From assembly GCA_023701205.1 (NCBI GenBank), contig JAMPXJ010000024.1, positions 1 through 64,000 of the forward strand: 64,000 nucleotides of DNA. Reading direction: 5' to 3'. Below are positions 49,060 through 56,492 of the stretch, in pieces. This DNA is from Oligoflexia bacterium (GTDB lineage: Bacteria; Bdellovibrionota; UBA1018). How positions within the stretch are numbered: the stretch's first letter is position 1; the number at the start of each line of letters is the position of its first letter. The translations under genes were made by a program, and so were the position numbers. The notes beneath the pieces are model-generated. The model did not search any database. It saw only the letters and a list, made by a program, of their open reading frames with translations, and was not told the origin of the DNA.

Positions 49060-49088
49060 TTACACGGTGCAGCGTTTTAATTTATGAT
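49060..49088 (+). promoter_or_regulatory. Sigma70-type promoter of tmRNA
   Basis: TTACAC (49060-49065) and TATGAT (49083-49088) are separated by 17 bases, a good sigma70 match. The mature tmRNA begins 16 bases after the -10 box, leaving a short 5' precursor for RNase P to remove. Confidence 0.7.
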
Positions 49089-49103
49089 AGGAGTGACTGA
49101 TCT

Positions 49104-49454
49104 GGGCCCGATCCGGCTTCGACGGGAGTATTGAAGTCCCAGACGCATGCCGAGGTGCCGTCAGGCCTCGTTAAACAGGCGGCTACTGTAATCGCGAACG
49201 ATTACGCTCTCGCTGCTTAATTTAATTAAGCACGACGTCTCTCCTGTCTTCGCCTAGGTGCCAGGAAGAGACGCCATTCACTAGGCTAGTTTCCGACCTC
49301 TCGCAGATGGGCCGGAAGCGAAACCAAAGTCTGCGGAGGGTCGACGCAGTTTGTTCCTGGACGTCGCCGGCCCAATCCAAAACAGGAACTAAGCATGTAG
49401 ATTCTGGCGGCGGATTGCTTTCGGACGTGGGTTCGACTCCCACCGGGTCCACCA
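49104..49454 (+). ncRNA. ssrA: Transfer-messenger RNA (one-piece tmRNA)
   Basis: This RNA of 351 bases rescues stalled ribosomes. The 5' GGGCCCG pairs with the 3' CGGGTCC to make the alanine-tRNA-like acceptor stem, followed by the discriminator A and an encoded CCA. The T-arm GTGGGTTCGACTCCCAC is at the 3' end. The resume codon GCG is at 49194, after the usual TACTGTAATC-like sequence. The tag reads ANDYALAA and stops at TAA (49218-49220), only 8 residues, a very short version of the usual tag but with the conserved ALAA end. The antisense strand of the 3' half is read by the serine recombinase frame, which enters at 49454 and stops at 49286. Confidence 0.95.
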
Positions 49455-51166
49455 CTTTGAACAACAGACGCGTTTTCGTCCGAAAGAAATCGGGCTGGAC
49501 GCGTCGAGCGCAAGCTCTGGACATTGAAACTGTTGGGGATGGCCCCGGAGGAAGACTCCGGGGCCATTGCTTTTTTGGGAGATGGGATAAAAGGCCCACT
49601 GCCGGCGGCCGTCACGTAGTAGGCGTGCAGGCCATCGTGGGTGTAGATGAGCTGATCCACCAGGCGCCGGACCAGACGCTTTCGAACTGCCGGAGTGGCT
49701 TTCTTCCAACCCCGCTTGAACTCGGTCGCCCGTTCTTCAACGACAGAGCGGGCAAACTTCGCGTCATTCGCCGCCTCGATCTTGGCCAGGATTTCTTCCC
49801 TGAACGCCAGAAGCTCCCGCTTACGTTCGGCGAGCTTTTCCATCTTCTCGTGGACCATCTTTGCCACGTCAGGCGTGCCGCTCATCTCGGTATACAGCCG
49901 AAAAGCTGCATCGATGTCTTTTTCGAGCTGCGTGAGCTCCTTTTGAACCCGGTCTCGTTCCACAAGAAGGTCGGCGCCCTGGACACCGATGTTCTTTCGG
50001 ATGTTCGCTTCGACCTGATCGAGGTGACCCGCACGCAGTAACATCTCGTCCAAGTGATTCACGACCGCTTCCTCAATCTCCTCAGCACGGAGGCGTTTAA
50101 CTTTGCAGGTCTGCTTTTCACCGACAACCAACTTGTGACCATAATACCGATGAATCAGTTGTTTACCGTGGGAAGCCTGGCCTATCAGTGCCCGACCGCA
50201 GTCTCCACAGCGGATGATTCCGGACAGGAGAAAGAATCGGCGATCGCCATTCTTACAACGATCGCGTTCTTTCACGCGATTCTCCTGAACCAGTCGTCGC
50301 ACAAGATCAAAGGTCTTTTCTTCGATAATCGCCGGCCAGGCCCCTTTGACAATTTGATAGCGCTGCCAAGCCTTGAGCGACTCCTGATCCTCATCCTTGT
50401 TGTGCTTGTTCACTTCCCTCTTGCCAACGTAGGTGAGGTTCGTCAGGTGATTGCGGACGGTGCCGACTGTCCATCGCCCATCGAGCGCGTGGCGGCACTT
50501 TCGGCCGGAAGCGATCTTTGGGCGAATCCCGGTACCATTGAGTCGCTTTGCCGTTTCCTGAAGACTCCCGGTCTCCAGATACGTATCGAAAATCATTCTG
50601 ACCGCTGGCACCTCGGCCTGATTGACGATGAGCTTCCCTGGATTGCTCGGGTCCTTGTCATAACCCAGGATCGGATTCCCACCATTCATAAGCCCACGCA
50701 GGGCGCGCGAGTGGAAGTTCATGGATACGCGCTCGGAGGTCTGTTTACGCTCGAACTGGGCGAGGTTGATCATATTGTAGATCATCATCTCGCCGACCGG
50801 CGTGCTCGTATCGAACTGCTCTTTGACCGAGAAGAACTTAGCCTTTTGCTCTTCAAGCTCTTTCAGGAGTCCACAGAAGTCGAAGATATTGCGCGAAAGG
50901 CGCGAGATATCGGTCACCAGGATCATGTTGATTTTGCCAGCACGGATATCCCTCATCATCCGCTGGTAGGCCGGTCGACGGGTGTCCTTCGCGGAATAGC
51001 CGTCATCGATGTAGGTATCGACGATCTTTCCCCAAGATCCCTCCTGGCTATTTCGCAAATCGACGTAGCCTCTCACGCGGTATTGCTGGTTCTCGATGGA
51101 GCCATCCATGACCTGCGCTTGCTCTTCGGTCGACACCCTTACATACGCGCCAATCTTATGCGGCAT
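49286..51166 (-). CDS. Large serine recombinase (integrase/resolvase family), fused to locus DNA
   Basis: The product is 626 aa from the ATG at 51166, which has GGAGGA upstream. The N-terminal resolvase domain carries catalytic Ser12 in YVRVSTEEQ, and the MILVTDISRLSRN and FERKQTSERV segments. A recombinase domain follows (PILGYDKDP..., about 190-290), then a zinc-ribbon (CGDCGRALIG), a long coiled coil (about 400-490) and a basic end. Such enzymes integrate and excise mobile elements. The last ~100 residues are unlike the family, because the frame continues through the tmRNA terminator and antisense to the tmRNA 3' half, stopping at 49286. The tail may come from the host site rather than from the element. 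Confidence 0.88.
   Translation of the reverse strand: MPHKIGAYVRVSTEEQAQVMDGSIENQQYRVRGYVDLRNSQEGSWGKIVDTYIDDGYSAKDTRRPAYQRMMRDIRAGKINMILVTDISRLSRNIFDFCGLLKELEEQKAKFFSVKEQFDTSTPVGEMMIYNMINLAQFERKQTSERVSMNFHSRALRGLMNGGNPILGYDKDPSNPGKLIVNQAEVPAVRMIFDTYLETGSLQETAKRLNGTGIRPKIASGRKCRHALDGRWTVGTVRNHLTNLTYVGKREVNKHNKDEDQESLKAWQRYQIVKGAWPAIIEEKTFDLVRRLVQENRVKERDRCKNGDRRFFLLSGIIRCGDCGRALIGQASHGKQLIHRYYGHKLVVGEKQTCKVKRLRAEEIEEAVVNHLDEMLLRAGHLDQVEANIRKNIGVQGADLLVERDRVQKELTQLEKDIDAAFRLYTEMSGTPDVAKMVHEKMEKLAERKRELLAFREEILAKIEAANDAKFARSVVEERATEFKRGWKKATPAVRKRLVRRLVDQLIYTHDGLHAYYVTAAGSGPFIPSPKKAMAPESSSGAIPNSFNVQSLRSTRPARFLSDENASVVQSGGPGGSRTHVRKQSAARIYMLSSCFGLGRRRPGTNCVDPPQTLVSLPAHLREVGN
49539..49576 (+). 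terminator. Rho-independent terminator downstream of tmRNA
   Basis: ATGGCCCCGGAG and CTCCGGGGCCAT form a perfect 12-bp stem around a GAAGA loop, followed after 3 bases by TTTTTT on the + strand. It lies 85 bases past the mature tmRNA 3' end and probably ends the ssrA transcript. It sits inside the recombinase reading frame on the other strand, so the native ssrA locus may extend to here. Confidence 0.8.
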
Positions 51167-51359
51167 CACGTTCCTCCTCGTCGCGCTGGGGCTTGCAGCG
51201 CCCTTTACGGCGCCCCAGAAGGACAATCTGAGCGATCAGATCGTCCAGGTCCTTCCGACGCAACGGATCTTGGTCTGCACTTACTGAAGCAGGAATGAGT
51301 TCAACTCGAGGGATCGCGCGCTTAGCCGCACTGGACAAAGCTGCGATTCGTTTTGCCAT
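51156..51359 (-). CDS. Small basic protein upstream of the recombinase
   Basis: The product is 67 aa from ATG at 51359, with GGAG 7 bases upstream. It is Lys/Arg- and Ala-rich (MAKRIAALSSAAKRAIPRVE) and contains RRKDLDDLIAQIVLL near the middle. Its 3' end overlaps the recombinase start by 11 bases, so translation is coupled. No family is recognised; it may be a DNA-binding helper of the recombinase. Confidence 0.5.
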   Translation of the reverse strand: MAKRIAALSSAAKRAIPRVELIPASVSADQDPLRRKDLDDLIAQIVLLGRRKGRCKPQRDEEERDAA

Positions 51360-51384
51360 CCTTTGACTCCAAAGCTGGATGAAC

Positions 51385-51609
51385 CTATTTGGGCTCATGG
51401 CGTTTGAGTTCCTCGATATGGGCTATGGCCTTCGGCTTGGATAGCGAATCCAGATATCGAAGCAGCCGGATCGCAAGTTTCCCTGGGGCGCGGAAGTCAG
51501 TCTCGATGTTCATCATGCTGCGATAACCTGACAGGCAAAGAAGCTCCGCCATCTCGTCGCGGCTCATTTGAAACTTCTCCCTGATGCGCTTGACCTCGTC
51601 TCCCTTCAT
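51385..51609 (-). CDS. Small helix-turn-helix (XRE-like) regulator
   Basis: The product is 74 aa. VKRIREKFQMSRDEMAELLCLSG is a compact helix-turn-helix as in XRE/Cro regulators. The remaining ~40 residues form helices (KLAIRLLRYLDSL) likely used for dimerisation. Its ATG overlaps the stop of the upstream gene (51606-52031). It lies between that gene and the recombinase and probably regulates integration or transfer. The target is not known. Confidence 0.7.
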   Translation of the reverse strand: MKGDEVKRIREKFQMSRDEMAELLCLSGYRSMMNIETDFRAPGKLAIRLLRYLDSLSKPKAIAHIEELKRHEPK

Positions 51610-52031
51610 TGGTCTCCCTCGTTCGTCATGTCATCATTGATGACATTCTTTTTCAAGTCCCTTTTTGCACGTGGCTTGGCGGCCTCATCAAGTCCGAGCT
51701 GCTTCTGCAATAGAGCTTTGATATCCGAAGGAACTTTGCCGGACTTCTTGGCCTTCCGCAGCACTGATTCAAGGAACGCGATGTCATCGAAATGCTCGGC
51801 CCGGATCTCTCGGATTTCTGCGTCTCCGCATGATTCGGCATAACGCACGAGAACCCAATTGAGCACTTGAGTCCGATTGACTTTCCCGCCCTCGAATCCG
51901 CTATTCACCCTGTCCACCACGCTCGACAACGCCTCTTCCGCTGCCTTCGAAACAGATATCCGATATAACTCCTCGCCTTTTTCCTCAGTCTTTTTTTCCT
52001 CTATTTCCTTCAATTGAATTTGATCTTCCAT
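51606..52031 (-). CDS. Putative DNA-binding accessory protein (ribbon-helix-helix-like)
   Basis: The product is 141 aa. The start is very charged (IQLKEIEEKKTEEKGEE). A core around residues 22-70, YRISVSKAAEEALSSVVDRV and NRTQVLNWVLVRYAES, resembles a strand-helix-helix DNA-binding unit as in relaxosome accessory proteins, but this is a pattern impression. A basic/acidic C-terminus ends in a four-base overlap with the HTH gene. GGGAGGTAGG precedes the ATG. Upstream lies a 108-base hairpin. A mobilisation or partition role is inferred from position. Confidence 0.5.
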   Translation of the reverse strand: MEDQIQLKEIEEKKTEEKGEELYRISVSKAAEEALSSVVDRVNSGFEGGKVNRTQVLNWVLVRYAESCGDAEIREIRAEHFDDIAFLESVLRKAKKSGKVPSDIKALLQKQLGLDEAAKPRAKRDLKKNVINDDMTNEGDQ

Positions 52032-52049
52032 ATCCTACCTCCCGTTTTT

Positions 52050-52165
52050 CCCCGCCGCCGCCCGTGTCTTGTACCAGGCTCCTGACCCCTTCCAACCGCA
52101 TCGTCGGGTGGGAGGGGTCAGGAGCCGACCAGGGACAAGCACGGGCGCGCGGCGGGGCGTTTTTT
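52050..52165 (+). repeat. 108-base near-perfect hairpin followed by T-tract
   Basis: The arms 52050-52093 and about 52111-52157 pair almost throughout: CCCCGCCGC, CGCCCGTG, CTTGT and GGCTCCTGACCCC with their complements, interrupted by a few small bulges. The loop of ~17 bases has the core CCGCATCGTCGGGT. TTTTTT follows at 52160-52165 on the + strand. It sits between two genes on the minus strand, 19 bases upstream of the accessory-protein start at 52031. It could be a + strand terminator, a leader hairpin of 51606-52031, an oriT, or a palindromic mobile unit. Confidence 0.75.
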
Positions 52166-52253
52166 CTTTGGCTTTCAGCTCGTTAAGTCTTGTTTGATTC
52201 GATTCAAGCAAGTAGCTCAGTTGGTCTCTTCAGGACGTGCTACGGACGAGCTC

Positions 52254-52982
52254 TTACGAAGCGATTTTCGCGGCTGCCGGCGCCGGCCCAGCCGCCTTTG
52301 CTAGGACCGCCGCCGCGTCGCTCAGCCATTCATCCTGCGTGAAGAAGGACACCGGAAGCCGGTTCACCGGGAAATAGACCTCCTTCATCACCTCTTGGAT
52401 CGTCCGCTTGATGGACGGATTCTCGACGACGTAGATCAGGCCATTAATCCGCTTCATGGACGCGTAGGCACCGAGCAGTTGGACATACCGGCGCCGGGTC
52501 TTTAGCGTTCTTTCCAGCTCCACGGCCATGATCCTCTCGGGGAGTGGCGCTGAAGCGTAGATCAGAAGGTCCGGATACTTGATCAACTGGCCTTGCGTTT
52601 CCAGGCGGTAGTCATTGGCTCCGAGCTTCTTCAGTTCACTCTCGGACTGCCAGAAGGAAACGAGGCCGGATCGCTCAAGACTCAGAATTCCCTCGGCTAG
52701 GATCTCGTCGTGGTCGATTTGACCAACGGGAGGCGGAGCGACCGGATTAAGGTTCATCGCGCGCACCACAGGGCTTTCCCGATCCAGTAGATACAAGGCT
52801 CCGTGGTACTTGCTCGAATGGAGCTTCAGGTATCCGCGACGGATCAGCCCGTTCTTCATCCGCCGCGCCCAGCTCGACGACTGTGCCGTGCAGAAGTACC
52901 GGCGCCAGAGGTCATGACTGATGAAGCCGGTCTTCGCCATGAATCGGATCAGCTCCAGAGGAGGTTGGTGAGTACCTCTCAC
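52254..52982 (-). CDS. Replication-relaxation-like winged-helix protein (possible relaxase or relaxosome protein)
   Basis: The product is 242 aa. The GTG start at 52982 has GGAGG 5 bases upstream and overlaps the upstream stop (GTGA). The N-terminus (about 1-75) is a winged helix (LELIRFMAKTGFISHDLWRR, ARRMKNGLIRRGYLKLH). The middle has IDHDEILAEGILSLE and QLIKYPDLLIY, then MAVELERTLKTRRRYVQLL, as in the replication-relaxation family of mobile elements. It is related in order to the gene at 122-700. No classical relaxase motif (such as HUH) is seen in this or any other element gene in the window, so this is the best relaxosome candidate. That is inference. Confidence 0.6.
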   Translation of the reverse strand: MRGTHQPPLELIRFMAKTGFISHDLWRRYFCTAQSSSWARRMKNGLIRRGYLKLHSSKYHGALYLLDRESPVVRAMNLNPVAPPPVGQIDHDEILAEGILSLERSGLVSFWQSESELKKLGANDYRLETQGQLIKYPDLLIYASAPLPERIMAVELERTLKTRRRYVQLLGAYASMKRINGLIYVVENPSIKRTIQEVMKEVYFPVNRLPVSFFTQDEWLSDAAAVLAKAAGPAPAAAKIAS

Positions 52983-53428
52983 TTTTCCTCCCATCGCGCG
53001 GGTTCGCTGATGATGTACTCGAAGTGCCCTTCGATAAAACGGTTGCCGACGATGCGGCCCTCAACCCAATGAGTCTCGACCTTGGGGCTCTTCAAGGCCG
53101 GCATGGCCCCAGGCTTTGGCTGGGGAGCCGATGCCTGCCCTTTGAGAAAAGCCTCCCGTTTCTGCTCTTCGGTGTTTTCGTGAATGACCGATCCCGCGAT
53201 CATCCCGGCCATGCCGCCAAGGGCGCTACCGACGATGACGTTGCGGGTTCTCAGTTCGCCGTTCTTGCCAGGGTCCGCGATCCCGCCCAGGACCGCGCCG
53301 GTCCCGGTTCCGATCGCGCCACCGAGGCCGATGCTCTTACTCGATGTGGCACAGCCAGACAGCGCGACGGCGAGCGCCGTCACATTGATCAACGCGAAGT
53401 AATAGAAGTTTGCTTTGTCTTGGTTCAC
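52979..53428 (-). CDS. Glycine-zipper lipoprotein (possible VirB7/TraV-like)
   Basis: The product is 149 aa with a GTG start and GGGAG upstream. The signal ends in VALSGCATS (Cys about residue 26). A glycine-zipper segment follows (GLGGAIGTGTGAVLGGIADP and a second SALGGMAGMIAGSVIHENTE), like outer-membrane-spanning glycine zippers. The end is basic with a KVETHWVEGRIVGNRFIEGH stretch. Small lipoproteins of this kind often stabilise the outer-membrane part of type IV secretion systems, but there is no direct motif for that here. It ends in an overlap with 52254-52982. Confidence 0.6.
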   Translation of the reverse strand: MNQDKANFYYFALINVTALAVALSGCATSSKSIGLGGAIGTGTGAVLGGIADPGKNGELRTRNVIVGSALGGMAGMIAGSVIHENTEEQKREAFLKGQASAPQPKPGAMPALKSPKVETHWVEGRIVGNRFIEGHFEYIISEPARWEEK

Positions 53429-53526
53429 TTAAGCTCCCTTGTTGAAGGATGTTGGGAATGCTCAAGTGGATGCGCGATATGATTTTCAGAGTCTGAAATA
53501 CGATTCAGCTTCTCCGCCGCCCAATA

Positions 53527-54348
53527 TCAGGCCGCTCCCAATAGGCCTTGAATTAGCGCCGCTGTTCTCAGGCGTGGCTCCGGATCAGTACCGTCTTCCA
53601 TCGCCCAAACGGCGCTCAAACATCCGAACGAGAAGGCAAACGCAAGAATCCTCTGGCGCTCGAGATTGAAGAACGTTGAGAACTTTTCTGAAAGCATCTC
53701 TATTCGATCCTGTCTTTCAATCAGTTGGGGGAGAAAGTTCGGATTATAGAAGACGTTCGCTAAGTCATAGCACGGATCTCCTACGAGTCCTTTCGGGTCA
53801 ATCGCCACCCAGCCATCTCTTGAGGACCAAAGAGTGTTCATATGGTGAATGTCGCCATGAAGGAGGACCTGCTTAGTCTCAGAGGCTAGCAGCTTCACCG
53901 CTAGCTCCGATCCGGTCCTCAGCATCACATTATCGGGATTTAAGGAGCACCACCGAAAAAGGGCCTGAAAACTATCTCGTGTAGACTTGAGTCCAGCAGG
54001 TATCTCGTCCCGATAGGAATGCAGCTTCTGAATGAGTTGGCATATAACCTCGGTCGCTTCATCGTCCCTTCCATCGGAAACAAGGTCGCTAAGCGGCCTT
54101 CCATCCGCATACGACAACAACAGAGCCTGATCGTCCGCCTCAATTAAGCGAACACATCCGCGACCTGCGTAGCATCTAAGGACTACCGCTGAGCTTCCTT
54201 CGTCCTTTTTTCCTACGGGTGTAAGGAGTTTTAATGCAGCCACTTCGTCCTTTACCTGAACGCGATACACATTACTTGTTTGGGTCCGCGCCAACTCTAC
54301 CGGATTCGACAGGGACCACTTTCGGAGATAGCGTTCAACTTGGGTCAC
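53527..54348 (-). CDS. Aminoglycoside/hydroxyurea phosphotransferase family kinase (APH(6)-like)
   Basis: The product is 273 aa. Kinase motifs are visible: Lys40 (VAALKLL), the catalytic Brenner-type motif LLHGDIHHMN with Asp166 and Asn171, and AIDPKGLVGDPCYDL with the metal-binding Asp184. The order and the DPKG segment match the APH(6)/StrB and hydroxyurea-kinase group. Members inactivate streptomycin or other small molecules by phosphorylation. It may give antibiotic resistance, but the substrate cannot be decided here. The ATG overlaps the stop of the NUDIX gene (ATGA). It is cargo within the conjugative operon, on the same strand as virD4. Confidence 0.8.
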   Translation of the reverse strand: MTQVERYLRKWSLSNPVELARTQTSNVYRVQVKDEVAALKLLTPVGKKDEGSSAVVLRCYAGRGCVRLIEADDQALLLSYADGRPLSDLVSDGRDDEATEVICQLIQKLHSYRDEIPAGLKSTRDSFQALFRWCSLNPDNVMLRTGSELAVKLLASETKQVLLHGDIHHMNTLWSSRDGWVAIDPKGLVGDPCYDLANVFYNPNFLPQLIERQDRIEMLSEKFSTFFNLERQRILAFAFSFGCLSAVWAMEDGTDPEPRLRTAALIQGLLGAA

Positions 54349-54851
54349 AAAGTCCTCGGGGCAATCCAGTCTCGGTTAACGATGACCTCGGTATGTTTCG
54401 GCAGTTGCCGCAGAGCCTCCCTGAGAAATTTCGGGCGAATGTCCTCTTCTGGCATCTTGTTCTGTGGGATCCACTTGTAGATCAATCTAATATCCTGATC
54501 CTTTCTGAAGAATGACTCCACCCCTTCGAACTCATCCTGCCGATAGAATTTTTGAGACTCGCCAGTGAAACGAAAATGATAGTAAAGGCCGATTTCGTGC
54601 CATGGGACCCCGTCATACACGAAAAAGTTCTCCACAACCCAGAGGAGTTCGCCAACCTCAATTTCGGCGTTCAGTTCCTCATTTATTTCCCGCTTCAGAG
54701 CAGTTCTTGAATCCTCATTAAACTCGCAGGCGCCTCCGGGTAAGGCCCAGAAGTTATCCGACTCTGCACGATGGAGTAGTACACGATTCTCGAAAGTGGC
54801 GACTCCCGCCACTCTGTAAACGAAATCCTTGTCGTCGAGCTTGATTCTCAT
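54345..54851 (-). CDS. NUDIX hydrolase
   Basis: The product is 168 aa. The NUDIX box is visible around residues 40-61: G40, E46, R54-E55-I56 and E58-E59 (ALPGGACEFNEDSRTALKRE and INEELNAEI), with Asn in place of the usual final Gly. NUDIX enzymes hydrolyse nucleoside diphosphates linked to other groups. The C-terminal domain (LYYHFRF...FFRKDQDIRLIYKW) is of the NADH/sanitising type. It is coupled to the APH-like kinase by a four-base overlap, suggesting a joint drug-modifying or nucleotide-cleaning role. It lies 66 bases after virD4. Confidence 0.88.
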   Translation of the reverse strand: MRIKLDDKDFVYRVAGVATFENRVLLHRAESDNFWALPGGACEFNEDSRTALKREINEELNAEIEVGELLWVVENFFVYDGVPWHEIGLYYHFRFTGESQKFYRQDEFEGVESFFRKDQDIRLIYKWIPQNKMPEEDIRPKFLREALRQLPKHTEVIVNRDWIAPRTL

Positions 54852-54917
54852 TGCACCACATTAGAGCCATCCGTCTGCCCTGTCCAGGATGAGGGCCAGA
54901 GGTGGCCATGTGTCGGT

Positions 54918-56492
54918 CTATGCGGCAATATTCACCTTTAGGCCGGCACTCTCCCTATTTGTCTTCGGAACTACAGGGATCTCGCTGGGCGGTAAATCCC
55001 CATACCTCCGGAACTTGATCTCGATCGCCCGGCTCCCAGCCTCGTGCGGAATGATCATGACGGCTTCGCCGACGCCGAGTTCGCGCTTGAAGTGGTTCGG
55101 GTGGATGACGAACTCGTCGACTTCGCGGGCTGAGGTATCGCCCGTCGCCTCTTCCTTCCAGAGGACCTTCTTCCTCCGCTCGGTGTATTTGATCGCCTTC
55201 ACCGTGCCGATGACTTTCGAGAAGTACTCGGCCGACTCGGGATCATTGCCTCGCATGAAGACCTTGATGTTGGCGTTGGTGAGAATCGAGTTTGCGATCG
55301 CGTCTCCCATCGTCTTGATGTCACCCAGGGCCTGATGCGCAAACACGACGCCGACATTGGCACTTCGCGATTTATTGAGCACCGAAACGAATCCCGGATA
55401 AAGATACTCGGAAAAGTCATCCAAGAAGACCGAGAAGAACTGCGGGCTCTTGTCGGCGCTCCGATGGCGATTGGCGACCGCGCTCTGAAGGCACTGAAGG
55501 ATCATTCTTCCCGACGCCTTTCCCAGAAACGGGGAGAGAAGCACTGGGAGCTGAAAGTAGACGATCAGGTTTTGGTTTAACGCGTCCTCAAGCGTGATGC
55601 CGGGCTTCTCGGTATTGAAGAGGCACGCGCTCTTGCCAAAGGCGAAGTGACTGAGCGCTGCCGTCAGCCCGCTCGTTCTCTGCGCCCTCTCGCTGATCGA
55701 AAGGGCCGCAAAGTACTCACTCCACTCACGAAGGGACGAATCCTCGAGCTCCCGCGCAATGGCCTGAAGCCGGTTTGGCTTTGTGATGACCTCATGCACC
55801 CGAGTAAAGGTCGGAACGAACTTCGCCGCTTCAAAAACGCGCATCACCTGCGAAAAGATCTCAAATTGAAGGCTTCGGTAGTACGGGTTTTCAAATTCAA
55901 AGGAATTGAAAACGCGCTCGGAGATCTCCTCGGCCGTTCCGCCAATCAAGGGGTTGAACTGGTGCGACTCCTCGATGTGGCTGAGTGAAAAGAGCCTAAA
56001 GTCCTTCTCTCGCCCGGATTTCACCGTATAGGTCCAGAGCTTATCAAGAAGCGAGCGGTCGGCCTTTCCGTCGATCAGAATGAGTCCTCGGCCTTGCTCG
56101 ATATCTTGAATCGCCCAGGGGAGAATGACCGACTCCGTCTTACCGGCATTGGTCGTTCCGATCACCTGCGTATGCATGGCACGCTGCCTGGGCTTGATGT
56201 GGACCTCCTCGCCTTCTTTCGTTTTCCCGCAATAGACTGAGCCCGGAGCGGGAGCGAGGATTGCCTTTTCGCGTTCTCGTTTCTCCACCGCGACTTTGCG
56301 CTTTTTCATGGCCCACGCTGCGCCTCCGGCTGTGCCAGCACCCAACGCGCTCGCAAGAAGCAATTGGTTCTCCGGAGCTTTGATCCAATGGGAGAACCAC
56401 CCATCCAGGCGACTCAAGGCCGAAATGGCGCCAATAAGTCCCGCGCCCCAAAGAAGAAGCTGATCGCTTGGCTCAATCCCCCTATCGTCCAT
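54918..56492 (-). CDS. virD4: Type IV coupling protein (VirD4/TraD family)
   Basis: The product is 524 aa. Two N-terminal membrane segments (about 13-29 and 43-61) precede the ATPase. Walker A is GTTNAGKTES (Lys118), and VFLDDFSEYLYPGF is the Walker B-like segment. The QVIGTTNAGKT and AIQDIEQGRGLILIDGKADR motifs are typical of VirD4/TraD/TraG. The protein delivers DNA and proteins to the type IV secretion channel at the inner membrane. Its start overlaps the virB10 gene by 11 bases. It is on the same strand and in the same operon as virB6-virB10. Confidence 0.9.
   Translation of the reverse strand: MDDRGIEPSDQLLLWGAGLIGAISALSRLDGWFSHWIKAPENQLLLASALGAGTAGGAAWAMKKRKVAVEKREREKAILAPAPGSVYCGKTKEGEEVHIKPRQRAMHTQVIGTTNAGKTESVILPWAIQDIEQGRGLILIDGKADRSLLDKLWTYTVKSGREKDFRLFSLSHIEESHQFNPLIGGTAEEISERVFNSFEFENPYYRSLQFEIFSQVMRVFEAAKFVPTFTRVHEVITKPNRLQAIARELEDSSLREWSEYFAALSISERAQRTSGLTAALSHFAFGKSACLFNTEKPGITLEDALNQNLIVYFQLPVLLSPFLGKASGRMILQCLQSAVANRHRSADKSPQFFSVFLDDFSEYLYPGFVSVLNKSRSANVGVVFAHQALGDIKTMGDAIANSILTNANIKVFMRGNDPESAEYFSKVIGTVKAIKYTERRKKVLWKEEATGDTSAREVDEFVIHPNHFKRELGVGEAVMIIPHEAGSRAIEIKFRRYGDLPPSEIPVVPKTNRESAGLKVNIAA

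Noticed and set aside
49222-49599. Small ORF with GGPGGSRTHVRKQ-like or VDPVGVEPTSES-like peptides over the tmRNA 3' end
   Set aside because: These peptides come from reading the tmRNA antisense and are a common annotation artefact. Only the recombinase extension is noted, as it is contiguous with a real gene.
52200-52253. tRNA-like stretch GTAGCTCAGTTGGT near 52212-52225
   Set aside because: It matches a tRNA D-arm but no acceptor stem, anticodon arm or T-arm follows, so it is not a tRNA. It may be a relic or chance.
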